Shown in pieces: positions 16,929-28,315 of a stretch of 64,000 nt of DNA. Origin of the DNA: Deinococcus indicus (lineage in GTDB: Bacteria; Deinococcota; Deinococci; Deinococcales; Deinococcaceae); contig NZ_NHMK01000006.1 of the NCBI RefSeq assembly GCF_002198095.1, forward strand, positions 1 through 64,000, written 5' to 3'. The translations under genes and the position numbers were made by a program. The first letter of the stretch is position 1. Every line of letters begins with the position of its first letter. The notes under the pieces are model-generated. The model made no database searches, had not been told where the DNA came from, and saw nothing but the letters and a program-made list of their open reading frames with translations.

Positions 16929-17317
16929 GACGTCACCTGGCGGTAGCGGGCGTGGATGTTGTTGTGCTTGAAGGTGCCCGCCTCGCTGAACTCCGCGATC
17001 TCCAGCGACAGGGCCAGGGTGCGGGAGTCGAAGTCGGCTGCGAAGTGGCTTTTGAGCACCTCGAACAGCGCCGCGCCCGTCTCGGCCTTCACGGCCTCGC
17101 TGCGCCCGGCGGCGATCTTCAGGATCACATGCACGAACGCGTCGTCGTGCTCGCCCTCGGCCACCACGTACTCCGTCAGGCGGTGCGCGCGGGCGCGGAG
17201 GCCGCCCGGCGGGTACACGTCCGGACGGGCCAGCAGCACCCCGTTCAGGGCGCGCAGCAGCTCCGGCACGCGCGCATTGGGCAGGTTGTCGGTGTACTCG
17301 ACGGTCAGGTGCGGCAT
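16925..17317 (-). CDS. hpaF: 5-carboxymethyl-2-hydroxymuconate delta-isomerase
   Basis: 130 aa, the usual CHMI length. The protein begins [12 protein letters not shown]. After Met removal Pro1 is the catalytic base, as in 4-oxalocrotonate tautomerase relatives. The conserved C-terminal [11 protein letters not shown] is present. It ketonises 5-carboxymethyl-2-hydroxymuconate for HpaG. TGATG overlap with the hpaG stop and ATGA overlap with hpaH. Confidence 0.92.
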   Translation of the reverse strand: MPHLTVEYTDNLPNARVPELLRALNGVLLARPDVYPPGGLRARAHRLTEYVVAEGEHDDAFVHVILKIAAGRSEAVKAETGAALFEVLKSHFAADFDSRTLALSLEIAEFSEAGTFKHNNIHARYRQVTS

Positions 17318-18102
17318 CAGATCCGCTGCCCTTCCTGCGCGATCAGCGGCTCGGCATCCTCCGACTCCCAGGCCACGTCGTTTTCCAGCGCGCCCAGCCC
17401 GTCGATCTCCAGGCGCATCACGTCCCCCGGCTTCACGTGCGACACGCCTTTGGGCGTGCCGGTCAGGATCACGTCGCCCGCCTGCAGGGTCATGAAGCGG
17501 CTCATGAACTCGATCAGTTCCGGCCCGCGCAGGATCATGTCGCGCGTGTTGCCCTCCTGGCGCAGCTCCCCGTTCACGAACGCGCGCAGGCCCAGGTTGT
17601 ACGGGTCCGGCACCTCGTCCGCCGACACGAGGTACGGCCCCAGCGGCCCGAAGGTATCCCAGCCCTTGGCGCGCATGGGCGGACGGTAATAGTTGCTGAC
17701 GTAATCGCGCACCACCAGATCGTTCGCGATCGTGTACCCGCCGATATACGCTTCGGCGTCCCTCGCCTTCACGCGCCGCGCGTCCCGGCCGATCACGATG
17801 CCCAGTTCCACCTCGTAGTGCATGAACTGCGCCCCGCGCGGGTACTCCACGGTGCCGCCGTGCGGCAGCAGACTCGTGTTCGGCTTCAGGAACATCACCG
17901 GCTCCTCCGGCGTCTTGAAGCCCAGTTCCGCGTTGTGATCCGCGTAGTTCAGCGCCAGCGCAATCACCTTGCCGGGATTCACCGGCAGCAGGAACTGCAC
18001 CTCGTCCGGGTGGTGCGCCTCACCCGCCGCGTCGATCAACATGCCATCCCGGAGCACGCCACGGTGCTGACGGCCACGGGCCATAAAATTCGCAGTTTTC
18101 AT
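17317..18102 (-). CDS. hpaG: Fumarylacetoacetate-hydrolase-family HpaG decarboxylase/isomerase
   Basis: 261 aa, one FAH-fold domain. Markers are [27 protein letters not shown] (metal-binding E-x-E with the family's ELG motif), [21 protein letters not shown] and [12 protein letters not shown]. It matches the second-half type of HpaG that decarboxylates and isomerises 5-oxopent-3-ene-1,2,5-tricarboxylate. Enterobacterial HpaG is a double-domain protein, so with only one domain here the two activities are either combined or one is supplied elsewhere. GAGG ribosome-binding site 6 nt upstream of ATG. Separated from hpaD by an R2 repeat. Confidence 0.9.
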   Translation of the reverse strand: MKTANFMARGRQHRGVLRDGMLIDAAGEAHHPDEVQFLLPVNPGKVIALALNYADHNAELGFKTPEEPVMFLKPNTSLLPHGGTVEYPRGAQFMHYEVELGIVIGRDARRVKARDAEAYIGGYTIANDLVVRDYVSNYYRPPMRAKGWDTFGPLGPYLVSADEVPDPYNLGLRAFVNGELRQEGNTRDMILRGPELIEFMSRFMTLQAGDVILTGTPKGVSHVKPGDVMRLEIDGLGALENDVAWESEDAEPLIAQEGQRI

Positions 18103-18134
18103 TGGAAACCTCGGTTGGGAACGGAGTCGTGGGT

Positions 18135-18265
18135 GAACCCCTCAGTCCGCTTCGCGGCCAGCTCCCCTTAGAGGGGAGCCAAACCGCGTAGAGACAAGCC
18201 TCCCCTCTTAGGGGACTCGTAGAGCTGCGGAGCAGAGGTGCCCCCTTCAGGGGGCGGAGGGGTTC
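18135..18265. repeat. R2 MITE-like element inside the hpa operon
   Basis: 131 bp with exact 9-bp terminal inverted repeats GAACCCCTC / GAGGGGTTC, an internal perfect hairpin GCTCCCCT-TAG-AGGGGAGC (18161-18179) and a second one at CCCCCT...GGGG (18241-18254). Unrelated in sequence to the R1 family. It fills most of the 175-bp hpaD-hpaG gap, the only large gap in the operon. No clear target duplication. Confidence 0.7.
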
Positions 18266-18277
18266 TTCCAGCTCAAC

Positions 18278-19246
18278 TTAAATCACGTGGACGGGCAGGC
18301 CTTTCAGGTCGCTCTCGCGGGGCTGCACCCAGCCGCCTTCGTAGGCTTCGAGCAGGGAGCCTTCCTCGAACCAGCTTCTGGGGGTCTTGGCGCCCCAGAG
18401 GGTCTGGCGGCGGGGGTCGTCGAGGTGCCAGCGGATCGGTTCGAAGTCCGGGTCGACGGTCAGGTAGTCGCAGGTGTACAGCTCGATGCGGTGCCCGTCG
18501 GGGTCGCGGATGTACAGGAAGAAGGCGTTGCTGACGCCGTGGCGGCCGGGGCCGCGTTCGATGCGCTCGGGCATGCGCGCGCCCGCGAGGATGTCGCAGG
18601 TGCGGATGATGCTCTGCATATCGGGCATCCAGTACGCGAAGTGATGCAGTCTCGGCCCCATGCCGTTCGTGAGGGCGAGGTCGTGGACGCTGCCCCGGCG
18701 CTGGATCCACGCGGCCCAGATGCGCCCGTGGTCGTCCTCGGTGTATTCGCTGAGGCGGAACCCCAGGTGGTCCATGTACCAGCGCATCACGCCCTCCACG
18801 TCGGGCGTCATGACGTTGATGTGGTCGATGCGTTGCAGGCCCGCGCCGCGGTGCAGGTGGTAGTCCTGCAGCAGCCAGGGGTACCTGACGGACTGTGCGT
18901 AGAACGCGACGGGCACGCCGTACGGGTCCTGGAAGCGCAGCAGGCGCGGCCGGTCGAGTTCCGTCTCCCAGCGCCAGGGGATGCCCTGCGCTTCCAGGAA
19001 GGCGGTCAGGGCGTCCAGGTCGGCGTCCGTGCCCACGCGGTACGCGAGGTGCTTCACGCCCGCCTCGGGCGCGAGTTCGAGTTTCAGCGTCCACTCGCGG
19101 TCCTCGTTGGCGCGCAGGTACAGAGCTCCCTCGGTTTCGTGCAGGACGTTCAGGCCCAGCAGGTCCACGTAGAAGTACCGGGAGGCGGCGAGGTCCGTGA
19201 CGTAGAAGATGCCGTGCGCGATGCGGATGGTGTTCGGGGTCTGCAT
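18278..19246 (-). CDS. hpaD: 3,4-dihydroxyphenylacetate 2,3-dioxygenase
   Basis: 322 aa extradiol dioxygenase of the vicinal-oxygen-chelate fold (two repeated beta-alpha-beta modules, about 9-115 and 138-260). Metal ligands can be placed as His142 (DHINV), His202 (LHHFAYW) and Glu255 (RIELYT). His188, His236 and Tyr245 match the second-sphere acid/base residues of the well-studied homoprotocatechuate dioxygenases. It opens the ring of homoprotocatechuate to the semialdehyde used by HpaE. Starts one base after the hpaB stop. Confidence 0.95.
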   Translation of the reverse strand: MQTPNTIRIAHGIFYVTDLAASRYFYVDLLGLNVLHETEGALYLRANEDREWTLKLELAPEAGVKHLAYRVGTDADLDALTAFLEAQGIPWRWETELDRPRLLRFQDPYGVPVAFYAQSVRYPWLLQDYHLHRGAGLQRIDHINVMTPDVEGVMRWYMDHLGFRLSEYTEDDHGRIWAAWIQRRGSVHDLALTNGMGPRLHHFAYWMPDMQSIIRTCDILAGARMPERIERGPGRHGVSNAFFLYIRDPDGHRIELYTCDYLTVDPDFEPIRWHLDDPRRQTLWGAKTPRSWFEEGSLLEAYEGGWVQPRESDLKGLPVHVI

Positions 19247-19247
19247 G

Positions 19248-20741
<1,494 letters not shown>

Positions 20742-20774
20742 GTCGGTGCTCCTTGGGGTGTGGGGGGTGTGCGT

Positions 20775-21338
20775 TCAGGTGCCGGGCGCTTCGGTCAGTT
20801 CGCCCGCGTCCATGACGAGTTCACCGGCGTCCAGCCGGTCGGCGATGGCATGCAGGTACGCGGCCAGGGTGGGGTGCTGCGGGCCGCTGGGGCCGACCTC
20901 GTGGTCCATGTCGATGACCTGCCCGGCCCGGCCGGCGGGACCTGGGGTGGTGTCGATGGCCGCGCCGTTGCCCGCGCCGTCGGCGTCCAGCGGAATCCAG
21001 CCGTGCGCCCACCAGCCGCGCCGGATCTCGTCGCGGCCTTCCGAGGCGTCGTGGTCGGCGTTCCCGGCGAACATCCCTCTGCCCAGCAGGTCGCGCCACG
21101 TGTCCGCCTCGGACTGGATGCCCGCCGTGCCGAGCAGCGTGCCGGTCGGCCACCCGCCCTCCTGGCTGCCGTCGTGGCGCAACAGCGACTCGTTCAGTTC
21201 GGCGGGCAACGCGAATCCCAGGAATCCTTCGAGCGCGGTGATCTGTTCCGGGGTCGCGCCGGGAAGCAGCCGGTCGGCGGCGTTCTGCGCGGCGTACCAC
21301 GCCTCGATGCGCTCCCAGGCGCGCGCGATCCCGCTCAC
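20775..21338 (-). CDS. SMI1/KNR4 (SUKH) family protein
   Basis: 187 aa. Pattern of the SUKH superfamily: an N-terminal helix with W-x-x-I-E-x-W, LPGATPEQITALEGFLGFALPAEL (25-48), an LRHDGSQ turn, and GWIPLDADGAGNGAAIDTTPGPAGRAGQVI (around 113-142). Family members serve as toxin immunity proteins or general protein-interaction modules. Nothing in the catabolic pathway calls for one, yet it overlaps the hpaE stop by 4 nt and sits directly upstream of hpaB, so it is co-expressed with the pathway. No toxin gene is adjacent. Confidence 0.85.
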   Translation of the reverse strand: MSGIARAWERIEAWYAAQNAADRLLPGATPEQITALEGFLGFALPAELNESLLRHDGSQEGGWPTGTLLGTAGIQSEADTWRDLLGRGMFAGNADHDASEGRDEIRRGWWAHGWIPLDADGAGNGAAIDTTPGPAGRAGQVIDMDHEVGPSGPQHPTLAAYLHAIADRLDAGELVMDAGELTEAPGT

Positions 21339-22855
21339 GACTCCCCCTGCCCCGGCATCCCGAGCTGCTGGGCGCGGTGCCCATTCAGGTTGATGGCGAC
21401 GTTCTTCGTTTCCATGTAGAAGTCGAAGGAGTAGTCGCCGCCGTCACGGCCGATGCCGCTGGCCTTCATGCCGCCGAAGGGGGTGGGCAGGTGGCGGACG
21501 TTCTCGCTGTTCACCCAGACCATGCCGCTGTCCAGGCCGTGCGCGAAGGTGTGCGCGCGGGTCAGGTCGTTCGTCCACAGGTACGCCGCGAGGCCGTACG
21601 GCACGTCGTTCGCGAGGCGCAGGGCGTCCCCGTCCGTGTCGAAGGGGATGACGGTCAGGACCGGGCCGAAGATCTCCTCCTGGGCAATCCGCATGTCGTT
21701 GCGGGCGTCCGTGAAGAGGGTGGGCCGCACGTAGTTCCCGGTGTCGCCGAGGCGTTCGCCGCCCACCCGGATGGTCGCACCGTCCGCGCGGGCCGCGTCG
21801 AAGTACGAGCAGACCTTCTCCAGTTGCGCCGGGTGGATCAGCGGGCCGACCTCGGTGGCGGGATCGAGGGGGTCGCCCACGCGGATGTTCGCCACGCGCG
21901 CGGCCAGCCGCTCGACAAACCCGTCATGCACGCCGCGCTGGACGAGCAGGCGGCTGGAGCTCGTGCAGCGCTGCCCGTTCAGCGAGTAGATCATGAAGAT
22001 CGCGGCGTCCAGCGCGCGACTCAGGTCGGCGTCGTCGAACACCACGACCGGGTTCTTCCCGCCCAGTTCGAGGTGCACGCGCTTGAGGGTGTCAGCGCCC
22101 TGCTTCTGGATGAGGCTGCCGGTGCGGCTCTCGCCGATGAACGCGATGGCCCTGATCAGGGGGTGCTCGGTCAGGGCCTTCCCGGCGGTCTCGCCGAAGC
22201 CGTGCACGAGGTTGACCACCCCGGCGGGAATGCCGGCCTCGTGCATGATCTCCGCGAGGATCGTGGCGGTCACGGGGCTCCACTCGGCGGGTTTGTGCAC
22301 GACGGTGCACCCGGCGGCCAGCGCGGGCGCGATCTTCCAGGAACTCAGCATGAACGGCGTGTTCCAGGGCGTGATCACGCCGACCGGCCCGATGGGCTGG
22401 CGGACGGTGTAGTTCAGGAAGCCGTCGGTGGGGAGGCTCAGGCCGTCCTGGGCGCCCTCGGCGCGGTCGGCGAAGAAGCGGAAGTTCTCGGCGGCGCGCA
22501 CGGCGGCGCTCTTCATGAAGCGGATGGGCTGCCCGGTATCGGTGCTCTCCGCGACGGCGATGTCGTGCGCGCGGGCCTCGATCAGGTCTGCCACGCGGTA
22601 CAGCAGCGCGCGGCGTTTCTTGCCGCTCAGGGCTTTCCAGGCGGGAAAGGCGGCGTGCGCGGCCTGCGCGGCGCGGTCGATGTCGCGGGCGTCGCCGCTG
22701 GCGGCCCGTCCCAGCACGCGGTTGTCGCCGGGCGCGTGAAAGTCGAAGGTATCGCCGGATTGCGCGCTCACCCACTCGCCACCGATGAAGTGGCGCAGCG
22801 GCTCGCGCAGGCGGTCGTGCAGGGCGTCCACGGGGGACGGCGTCGTGACGGTCAT
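21335..22855 (-). CDS. hpaE: 5-carboxymethyl-2-hydroxymuconate semialdehyde dehydrogenase
   Basis: 506 aa aldehyde dehydrogenase. Start chosen at MTVTTPSP because GGAGGG lies just upstream; the frame is open a further 45 codons but without support. Markers are TPWNTPFMLSSWK (NAD site), LELGGKNPVVV (general-base Glu), GQRCTSSSRL (catalytic Cys) and the EEIFGPVL and FGGMKASGIGRDGG motifs. It oxidises the ring-cleavage semialdehyde to 5-carboxymethyl-2-hydroxymuconate. First gene of the hpa operon, divergent from the PucR-type regulator. Confidence 0.92.
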   Translation of the reverse strand: MTVTTPSPVDALHDRLREPLRHFIGGEWVSAQSGDTFDFHAPGDNRVLGRAASGDARDIDRAAQAAHAAFPAWKALSGKKRRALLYRVADLIEARAHDIAVAESTDTGQPIRFMKSAAVRAAENFRFFADRAEGAQDGLSLPTDGFLNYTVRQPIGPVGVITPWNTPFMLSSWKIAPALAAGCTVVHKPAEWSPVTATILAEIMHEAGIPAGVVNLVHGFGETAGKALTEHPLIRAIAFIGESRTGSLIQKQGADTLKRVHLELGGKNPVVVFDDADLSRALDAAIFMIYSLNGQRCTSSSRLLVQRGVHDGFVERLAARVANIRVGDPLDPATEVGPLIHPAQLEKVCSYFDAARADGATIRVGGERLGDTGNYVRPTLFTDARNDMRIAQEEIFGPVLTVIPFDTDGDALRLANDVPYGLAAYLWTNDLTRAHTFAHGLDSGMVWVNSENVRHLPTPFGGMKASGIGRDGGDYSFDFYMETKNVAINLNGHRAQQLGMPGQGES

Positions 22856-22964
22856 GAACCCTCCAGGGAAGGGCGCGTCGGGATGCGCCCGGAACGTGAG
22901 TTGTGCTTCCCTGCAGCGTAGGCCCGCGCGGGCAAGGCGCTCAACGGCGCGACGCACAGAAATC

Positions 22965-23002
22965 ACAAGGGCTCTTGTATGATCCGACAATGATCAGTCG
23001 GA
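22965..23002. promoter_or_regulatory. Two palindromes in the hpaE/pucR divergent region
   Basis: ACAAG-GGCT-CTTGT (22965-22978) and TCCGAC-8nt-GTCGGA (22983-23002) lie back to back in the 157-bp divergent intergenic. A TATGAT hexamer (22978-22983) lies between them and the second palindrome reaches the Shine-Dalgarno of the regulator. They are candidate operators for the PucR-type protein. Assignment is inference. Confidence 0.4.
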
Positions 23003-23012
23003 GGATGGCTGG

Positions 23013-24218
<1,206 letters not shown>

Positions 24219-24317
24219 GGTCGCCCGGCCGGGATCAGGCACGTCCTGGCCGCGTACACTGGAACCGAATTCCGTCCGTGCCCGTCCCCTGTCCGTATTC
24301 CTCCTGCGAGGTGATTC

Positions 24318-25691
24318 ATGACTCAGCTTCAACCCGGCGAGAAACGTTCCCTGTCCGACTTCATTTCCGGCACGCGCCTGCGGGTGCAGGTCACGCACGA
24401 CCTGCCGCAGGCCGACGTGAGCGTGTTCGGCCTGGACGGCGAGCGTCAGTTGCGTGACGACCGTTACTTCGTGTTCTACAACCAGCTCAGCAGCCCCGGC
24501 CAGGAGGTCAGGTTGCAGCTCGACGGGAGCCGCGCCACCTTCGACTTGGACCTCGGCGCGCTCCCGCCGGGCATCGAGCGGCTGGTGTTCGTGATCTCGC
24601 ACGACGACGCCCCCATGAGCCGCCTGGGGCAGCTGCGCCTGGCCGTGCAGGACCCGCAGGGCGCCGCGGAGCGGGCGGTCGTGGTCCTCGGCGGCACCCA
24701 GTTCACGGCGGAGCGGGCCGTGATGATCGCGGAACTGTACCGCCACACCAGCGGGTGGCGGCTGGGCAGCGTCGCGCAGGGCTTCCAGGGCGGCCTGGAC
24801 TCGCTGCTGGGGTACTTCGGCGGACAGGTGGCCGGAGCCGCCCCGGCACCCGCGCCCGCCAGTCCGGCCGCCGCGCCGCCACCGGCCGCGCCGCCTGTGC
24901 CCCCTGCTCCGGCACCGGTGCCGCCCGCCCCGCCCGCATCCCCGGCAGAGACCGGGCAGGGCAGCAGCGTCGCGGACTTCCTGCGCCGCAGCGCCGAGCA
25001 GGACCGACCCGGCGACGTGTTCGAACTGGAAAGCAGCAAGATGCTGGAAGTCAAGGTCAACGGCCGCGTCTGGAGCAAGATCGGCGCGATGGTCGCGTAC
25101 CGGGGCCGCCTGGAATTCAAGCGGTCGAGCACCCTGCGTGACCTCGTGGGCGGCCTGCGCTCGGGCGGCGGGATGGGCGCGCTGCTGGGCGCGGCGATGC
25201 GCATGGGCAGCGGCGAGATGGGCCCGCTGGTCAGCATCGAGGGGCAGGGCGTGTGCTACCTCGCCGACCAGGGCAAGGAGATCTCGATCATCCGCCTGCA
25301 GGGCGACGCCCTGAACGTGAACGGCAAGGACCTGCTGGCCTTCGAGGACACCGTCACGCACGAGATCACCATGCAGCGTTCGGTGGCGGGCATGGTGGCC
25401 GGCGGGATGTTCAGCGTGCAGGTGCGCGGGAACGGACTGGTCGCCATCCTGAGTCACGGCAAGCCCCTGACGCTGCGGGTCACGCCGAACGAGCCGATCT
25501 TCACGGACCCGAACGCCACCATCGCCTGGAGTGAGCACCTGCGCCCGGACCTGCGCGTCAGTCAGGACCTGCGTTCCATGTTCGGCCGGGGCGGCGGCGA
25601 GACCCTCCAGATGGCCTTCCAGGGCGACGGCTTCGTGGTCGTGCAACCCTACGAAGAAGCCTCGGCCATGGAGAACCTGCCCAGCCACTGA
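24318..25691 (+). CDS. TerD-AIM24 fusion protein
   Basis: 457 aa. Residues about 1-165 form a TerD-like calcium-binding stress domain (VSVFGLD, FVFYNQLSSPG, FDLDLGALPPGIERLVFVISHDD, ELYRH.SGWRLGSVAQGF). Residues about 170-215 are an Ala/Pro linker. Residues about 225-440 are an AIM24-type beta-sandwich (FELESSKMLEVKVNG, RGRLEFKR, GPLVSIEGQGVCYLAD). Such proteins occur in tellurium/stress-response gene sets. The Ter gene neighbours (terC, terZ, ATP-grasp genes) are absent here, but a second TerD-like protein is encoded at 52547-53935. GAGGTG ribosome-binding site before ATG. Confidence 0.85.
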   Translation: MTQLQPGEKRSLSDFISGTRLRVQVTHDLPQADVSVFGLDGERQLRDDRYFVFYNQLSSPGQEVRLQLDGSRATFDLDLGALPPGIERLVFVISHDDAPMSRLGQLRLAVQDPQGAAERAVVVLGGTQFTAERAVMIAELYRHTSGWRLGSVAQGFQGGLDSLLGYFGGQVAGAAPAPAPASPAAAPPPAAPPVPPAPAPVPPAPPASPAETGQGSSVADFLRRSAEQDRPGDVFELESSKMLEVKVNGRVWSKIGAMVAYRGRLEFKRSSTLRDLVGGLRSGGGMGALLGAAMRMGSGEMGPLVSIEGQGVCYLADQGKEISIIRLQGDALNVNGKDLLAFEDTVTHEITMQRSVAGMVAGGMFSVQVRGNGLVAILSHGKPLTLRVTPNEPIFTDPNATIAWSEHLRPDLRVSQDLRSMFGRGGGETLQMAFQGDGFVVVQPYEEASAMENLPSH

Positions 25692-25722
25692 GTCTGGCCT
25701 CCACGGAACTGTCAAGCGCGCC

Positions 25723-25748
25723 AGGCGGACCCATTCACAGGTCCGCCT
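25723..25748 (+). terminator. Hairpin after the TerD-AIM24 gene
   Basis: Perfect 9-bp stem AGGCGGACC / GGTCCGCCT with an 8-nt loop, 32 nt after the stop codon. No T-tract. It separates this gene from origin 1. Confidence 0.55.
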
Positions 25749-26008
25749 GTCGTGTCTGACGGGAGACGCTCTCATCGGTGCGGTGACTGGCCGGACTCGC
25801 CCGATTTACTCGGCAGTTTTGGGGCAGGAGAGCAGGCGAAAGGCTGAAAAGGACACTACCGATTTACTCGGTAGTCTGTTTTTGACTGTTCGGACCGGAT
25901 CGAGGGCGGATACCGCCCTGGAAGGATATTTTCGCCTTTTTTGAACCTGCCGAGTAAATCGGTAGTCCTGGCGGCAGCGGGCCCGATTTACTCGGCTTTT
26001 TGAGCAGG

Positions 26009-26017
26009 TTATCCACA
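26009..26017 (+). promoter_or_regulatory. DnaA box 1 of origin 1
   Basis: TTATCCACA, a perfect DnaA box, between two iterons. Confidence 0.75.
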
Positions 26018-26095
26018 GGCAAAACCCGATTTACTCGGCAGGTTGGCATTTCGAAGGCGTATGAGACTCCCGATTTACTCGGCTTTTTCGGCAGG

Positions 26096-26104
26096 TTGTC
26101 CACA
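26096..26104 (+). promoter_or_regulatory. DnaA box 2 of origin 1
   Basis: TTGTCCACA, one mismatch to the consensus, in the same orientation as box 1. Confidence 0.6.
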
Positions 26105-26238
26105 GACAAAGCCCGATTTACTCGGCAGGTTCAGTGGTTGATAGACCGGGTCAAAGCCCGATTTACTCGGCAGGTTTGTCTGCCAAAAGCCCGATTTACT
26201 CGGCAGAACTACCGATTTACTCGGCAGCTTCAGCAGAG

Positions 26239-26247
26239 TTATCCACA
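26239..26247 (+). promoter_or_regulatory. DnaA box 3 of origin 1
   Basis: TTATCCACA, perfect match, just before the last iteron. Confidence 0.75.
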
Positions 26248-26311
26248 GAAAAAGCCCGATTTACTCGGCATGTTAGGTTGAAAAATGCCGTCTGGCACGC
26301 AGGCGGCCCCC

Positions 26312-26388
26312 ACTCCCTTGTTGTTGTTGTTAACAACATTTTTTTAATCTTTTAAAAACAAACAAAAACAACCAACAACAAGGGGAGT
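26312..26388. other. AT-rich inverted repeat of origin 1 (putative unwinding element)
   Basis: Left arm 26312-26331 (ACTCCC followed by TTG repeats) and right arm 26368-26388 are complementary apart from one bulge and one mismatch. They flank a run of T and A (26338-26367) that is the most AT-rich stretch near rep1. It lies between the iterons and rep1, the usual site of the DNA unwinding element in iteron origins. Confidence 0.6.
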
Positions 26389-26484
26389 CGAACCTGCCCC
26401 GATCCGTTCCTCCTCACCAGTGCGCCCCGGGTTCCTGAATCTGGTGTGACTGACTGGTAGAGTGCACCCTGAGGACTTCCCGAT

Positions 26485-27963
26485 ATGCCACGCCCCCGCA
26501 AAAAAGTGACGGTTCACCCCCAGCGTCCCGCTGAGATCACGCGCTTCGACGAGGCAAACTCCGCGCGTTTGGGTCTGATCTGTGTGCAGGAACGCATTCC
26601 CAGCGATTACACCCGCTGGGACCACGAATGGACGGTCGAGGACCGCACCGCCCGCCTGACCTGCATCTCACCCAGCGAGTACGGGGGAGTTCCGCACGGC
26701 CTGGACGGCGATTTCGCGACCACCCTGAATCTGATGTACCTCGAACAGGGCTCACCGGATTCCGGGGAAGTGAACACCACTGCGTATCAGCTGCTCAGCA
26801 AATCCGGTTTCCCGGACAGCGGCCAGTACTACCAGGCCCTTCAGGAATCCCTGGACCGCCTCAAGGGCGCCACGTACGCCGCCAGTGAATCCTGGCGTGA
26901 CAAACGCTATGACCGCTGGACGACCGTCAAATTCAACATCATCGAACAGATTGACGCGGACACGGCGGGCGGTCTGGCGTTCGGGTCAGGCACGCTGCTG
27001 CGCATCCGGCTGGCGCGGCCCGTGGTGCAGAGCCTGCGGGCGCAGTACGTCAAGCCGCTGGACATGACCTTCGTGCAGAGCCTCAACCGGTCACTGACCC
27101 GCAGCCTGTACCGCATCCTGGACGCCCGCCGGTACGATCCGGTGCACCTGAGTGAACCGGTGACAGTCCTGCACATTCCGCTTCAGCAGTGGGCGCGGGA
27201 GTGCAAGCTGCTGGAGACCATGCCCGCCCGCATCAGGCGCAACCTGGAAGGCGCGCATCAGGAACTGATTGACCGGGGGTACCTGCGCAGCGTCACATAC
27301 GAGGGCACACGCCTGAGCACCGCCATCGTGTATGAATTCGGCGACGTGCAGGTCAATCCGCCGGCCCCCGAACCGAGCCTGCAGGTGATCGCGGACTCGC
27401 CGCTGGTCGAGGCGCTGTGCCGCGAGGGTGTGGTGCTCCCTGTGGCGCGCAAACTGGTGCATCAGTACGGCGAACTGCACGTCACGACCCGTCTGGAGGC
27501 CTTCCAGTCGCTGCTGAGCAGCGGGTACTCTCCCAAGAAACGCTCGGCGCTGCTGGTCGACGTGATCAAGGACGAGGACGGCAAGTACACGGGGGTGGTG
27601 CAGGATCTGCCTGCTCTGACCGGGAAGCTGGAAACGCAGACGCCGGTGGGAGAGCGGCCCAGTCGAACGAAGAAGGCGGCAGGTGCGCCGTCCACGGAAC
27701 TCGATGAGTTGACCGAGCGGATGAACTCGGAGTTCAATGCCCTGCCGCGCGACGAGCAGGCGGCGCGCGCCCTGACGCAGGTGCGGATGTTCGTGGGGCG
27801 TGAGCTGCGCGAACATCATCTGCGGGGTCTGATGGCCGCCATGCTGTCCGGTGAGGCCGATCCGCTGGAGGTGCAGCGGGAAGTGATCCGCGCGGCGAGT
27901 GAACTGCGCCTGCCGGAATTCGCGCAGCGGCTCCGCGAAGCGCACGAGCCTGGGAACGGATAG
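26485..27963 (+). CDS. Replication initiator protein, origin 1
   Basis: 492 aa RepA-type initiator of the kind found on Deinococcus secondary replicons. It is paralogous to the protein at 54858-56288: both share YGGVPHGLDGD (around 66-76), DSGxYYQxL, WRD...WTTVxFN, QYxKPLD, LDARRY and RSALLVDVIxDxDGKY (around 353-369). A winged-helix arrangement is likely. The C-terminal 110 residues are divergent between the two. ATG start with GAGGA about 9 nt upstream. It should bind the 25801-26271 iterons and autoregulate. Confidence 0.88.
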   Translation: MPRPRKKVTVHPQRPAEITRFDEANSARLGLICVQERIPSDYTRWDHEWTVEDRTARLTCISPSEYGGVPHGLDGDFATTLNLMYLEQGSPDSGEVNTTAYQLLSKSGFPDSGQYYQALQESLDRLKGATYAASESWRDKRYDRWTTVKFNIIEQIDADTAGGLAFGSGTLLRIRLARPVVQSLRAQYVKPLDMTFVQSLNRSLTRSLYRILDARRYDPVHLSEPVTVLHIPLQQWARECKLLETMPARIRRNLEGAHQELIDRGYLRSVTYEGTRLSTAIVYEFGDVQVNPPAPEPSLQVIADSPLVEALCREGVVLPVARKLVHQYGELHVTTRLEAFQSLLSSGYSPKKRSALLVDVIKDEDGKYTGVVQDLPALTGKLETQTPVGERPSRTKKAAGAPSTELDELTERMNSEFNALPRDEQAARALTQVRMFVGRELREHHLRGLMAAMLSGEADPLEVQREVIRAASELRLPEFAQRLREAHEPGNG

Positions 27964-28267
27964 TCGCGGATGCCTGACCGTGCGTTGGCCCTGTCAGGGT
28001 CTGTGCGGCGCTGTCAGGCCACTGAAGGTCTTCTAGGCTCAGGTCTGATGAAGGGGTCGGGAGAGGGGTTTGCAGGGACCTTAACGGGCCTTACAGCGCC
28101 GCTCTGGTGCACTGAGGTTGGATATGAATTCACCCGTGTCGGCTGCGGCCATCTCCTCTGACCAAATCGAGGTCGCAAGTGCTCTCCTGTTGGTCTGCTG
28201 CTTCCCACTGAACTCCTTGCCCGGGGGAGCGTCCGTCTGAACTGAGCGAGCCGGCTGTGAGCGGGGA
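27964..28267. other. Intergenic, no gene seen
   Basis: Between rep1 and the LacI operator region. A GAAGGTCTTC palindrome at 28024-28033 could contribute to termination. No convincing ORF or RNA is visible. Confidence 0.4.
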
Positions 28268-28315
28268 TTGACACAGGGCGGGGCGGGTGCCACAGTGGTT
28301 TTGTAACCGCTTACA
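28268..28315 (+). promoter_or_regulatory. Promoter box and first LacI-type operator
   Basis: TTGACA at 28268-28273 is a perfect -35 with only a weak -10 (around 28291). TGTAACCGCTTACA at 28302-28315 is a LacI/GalR-type operator with a central CG and would cover the start of transcription. Confidence 0.55.

Larger units (their letters stand above)
25801..26271. repeat. Origin 1 iteron array (11 copies of CCGATTTACTCGGCAG)
   Basis: Ten direct copies start at 25801, 25859, 25983, 26026, 26070, 26113, 26158, 26191, 26212 and 26256, and one inverted copy lies at 25947-25962. The core CCGATTTACTCGG is invariant, with the last bases CAG in most copies. Distances in the dense part are 43, 44, 43, 45, 33, 21 and 44 bp, close to whole helical turns, so the sites face one side of the DNA. 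The array lies directly upstream of a replication initiator gene, as in iteron plasmids. Confidence 0.93.

Noticed and set aside
25801..26271. CRISPR array at origin 1
   Set aside because: Repeats are only 16 bp with variable spacing, spacers are short, one copy is inverted, and no cas genes are nearby; a rep gene follows directly.
26000..26281. A 93-codon frame with FTRQV repeats
   Set aside because: The repeat peptide is the origin 1 iterons read in frame, not a protein.
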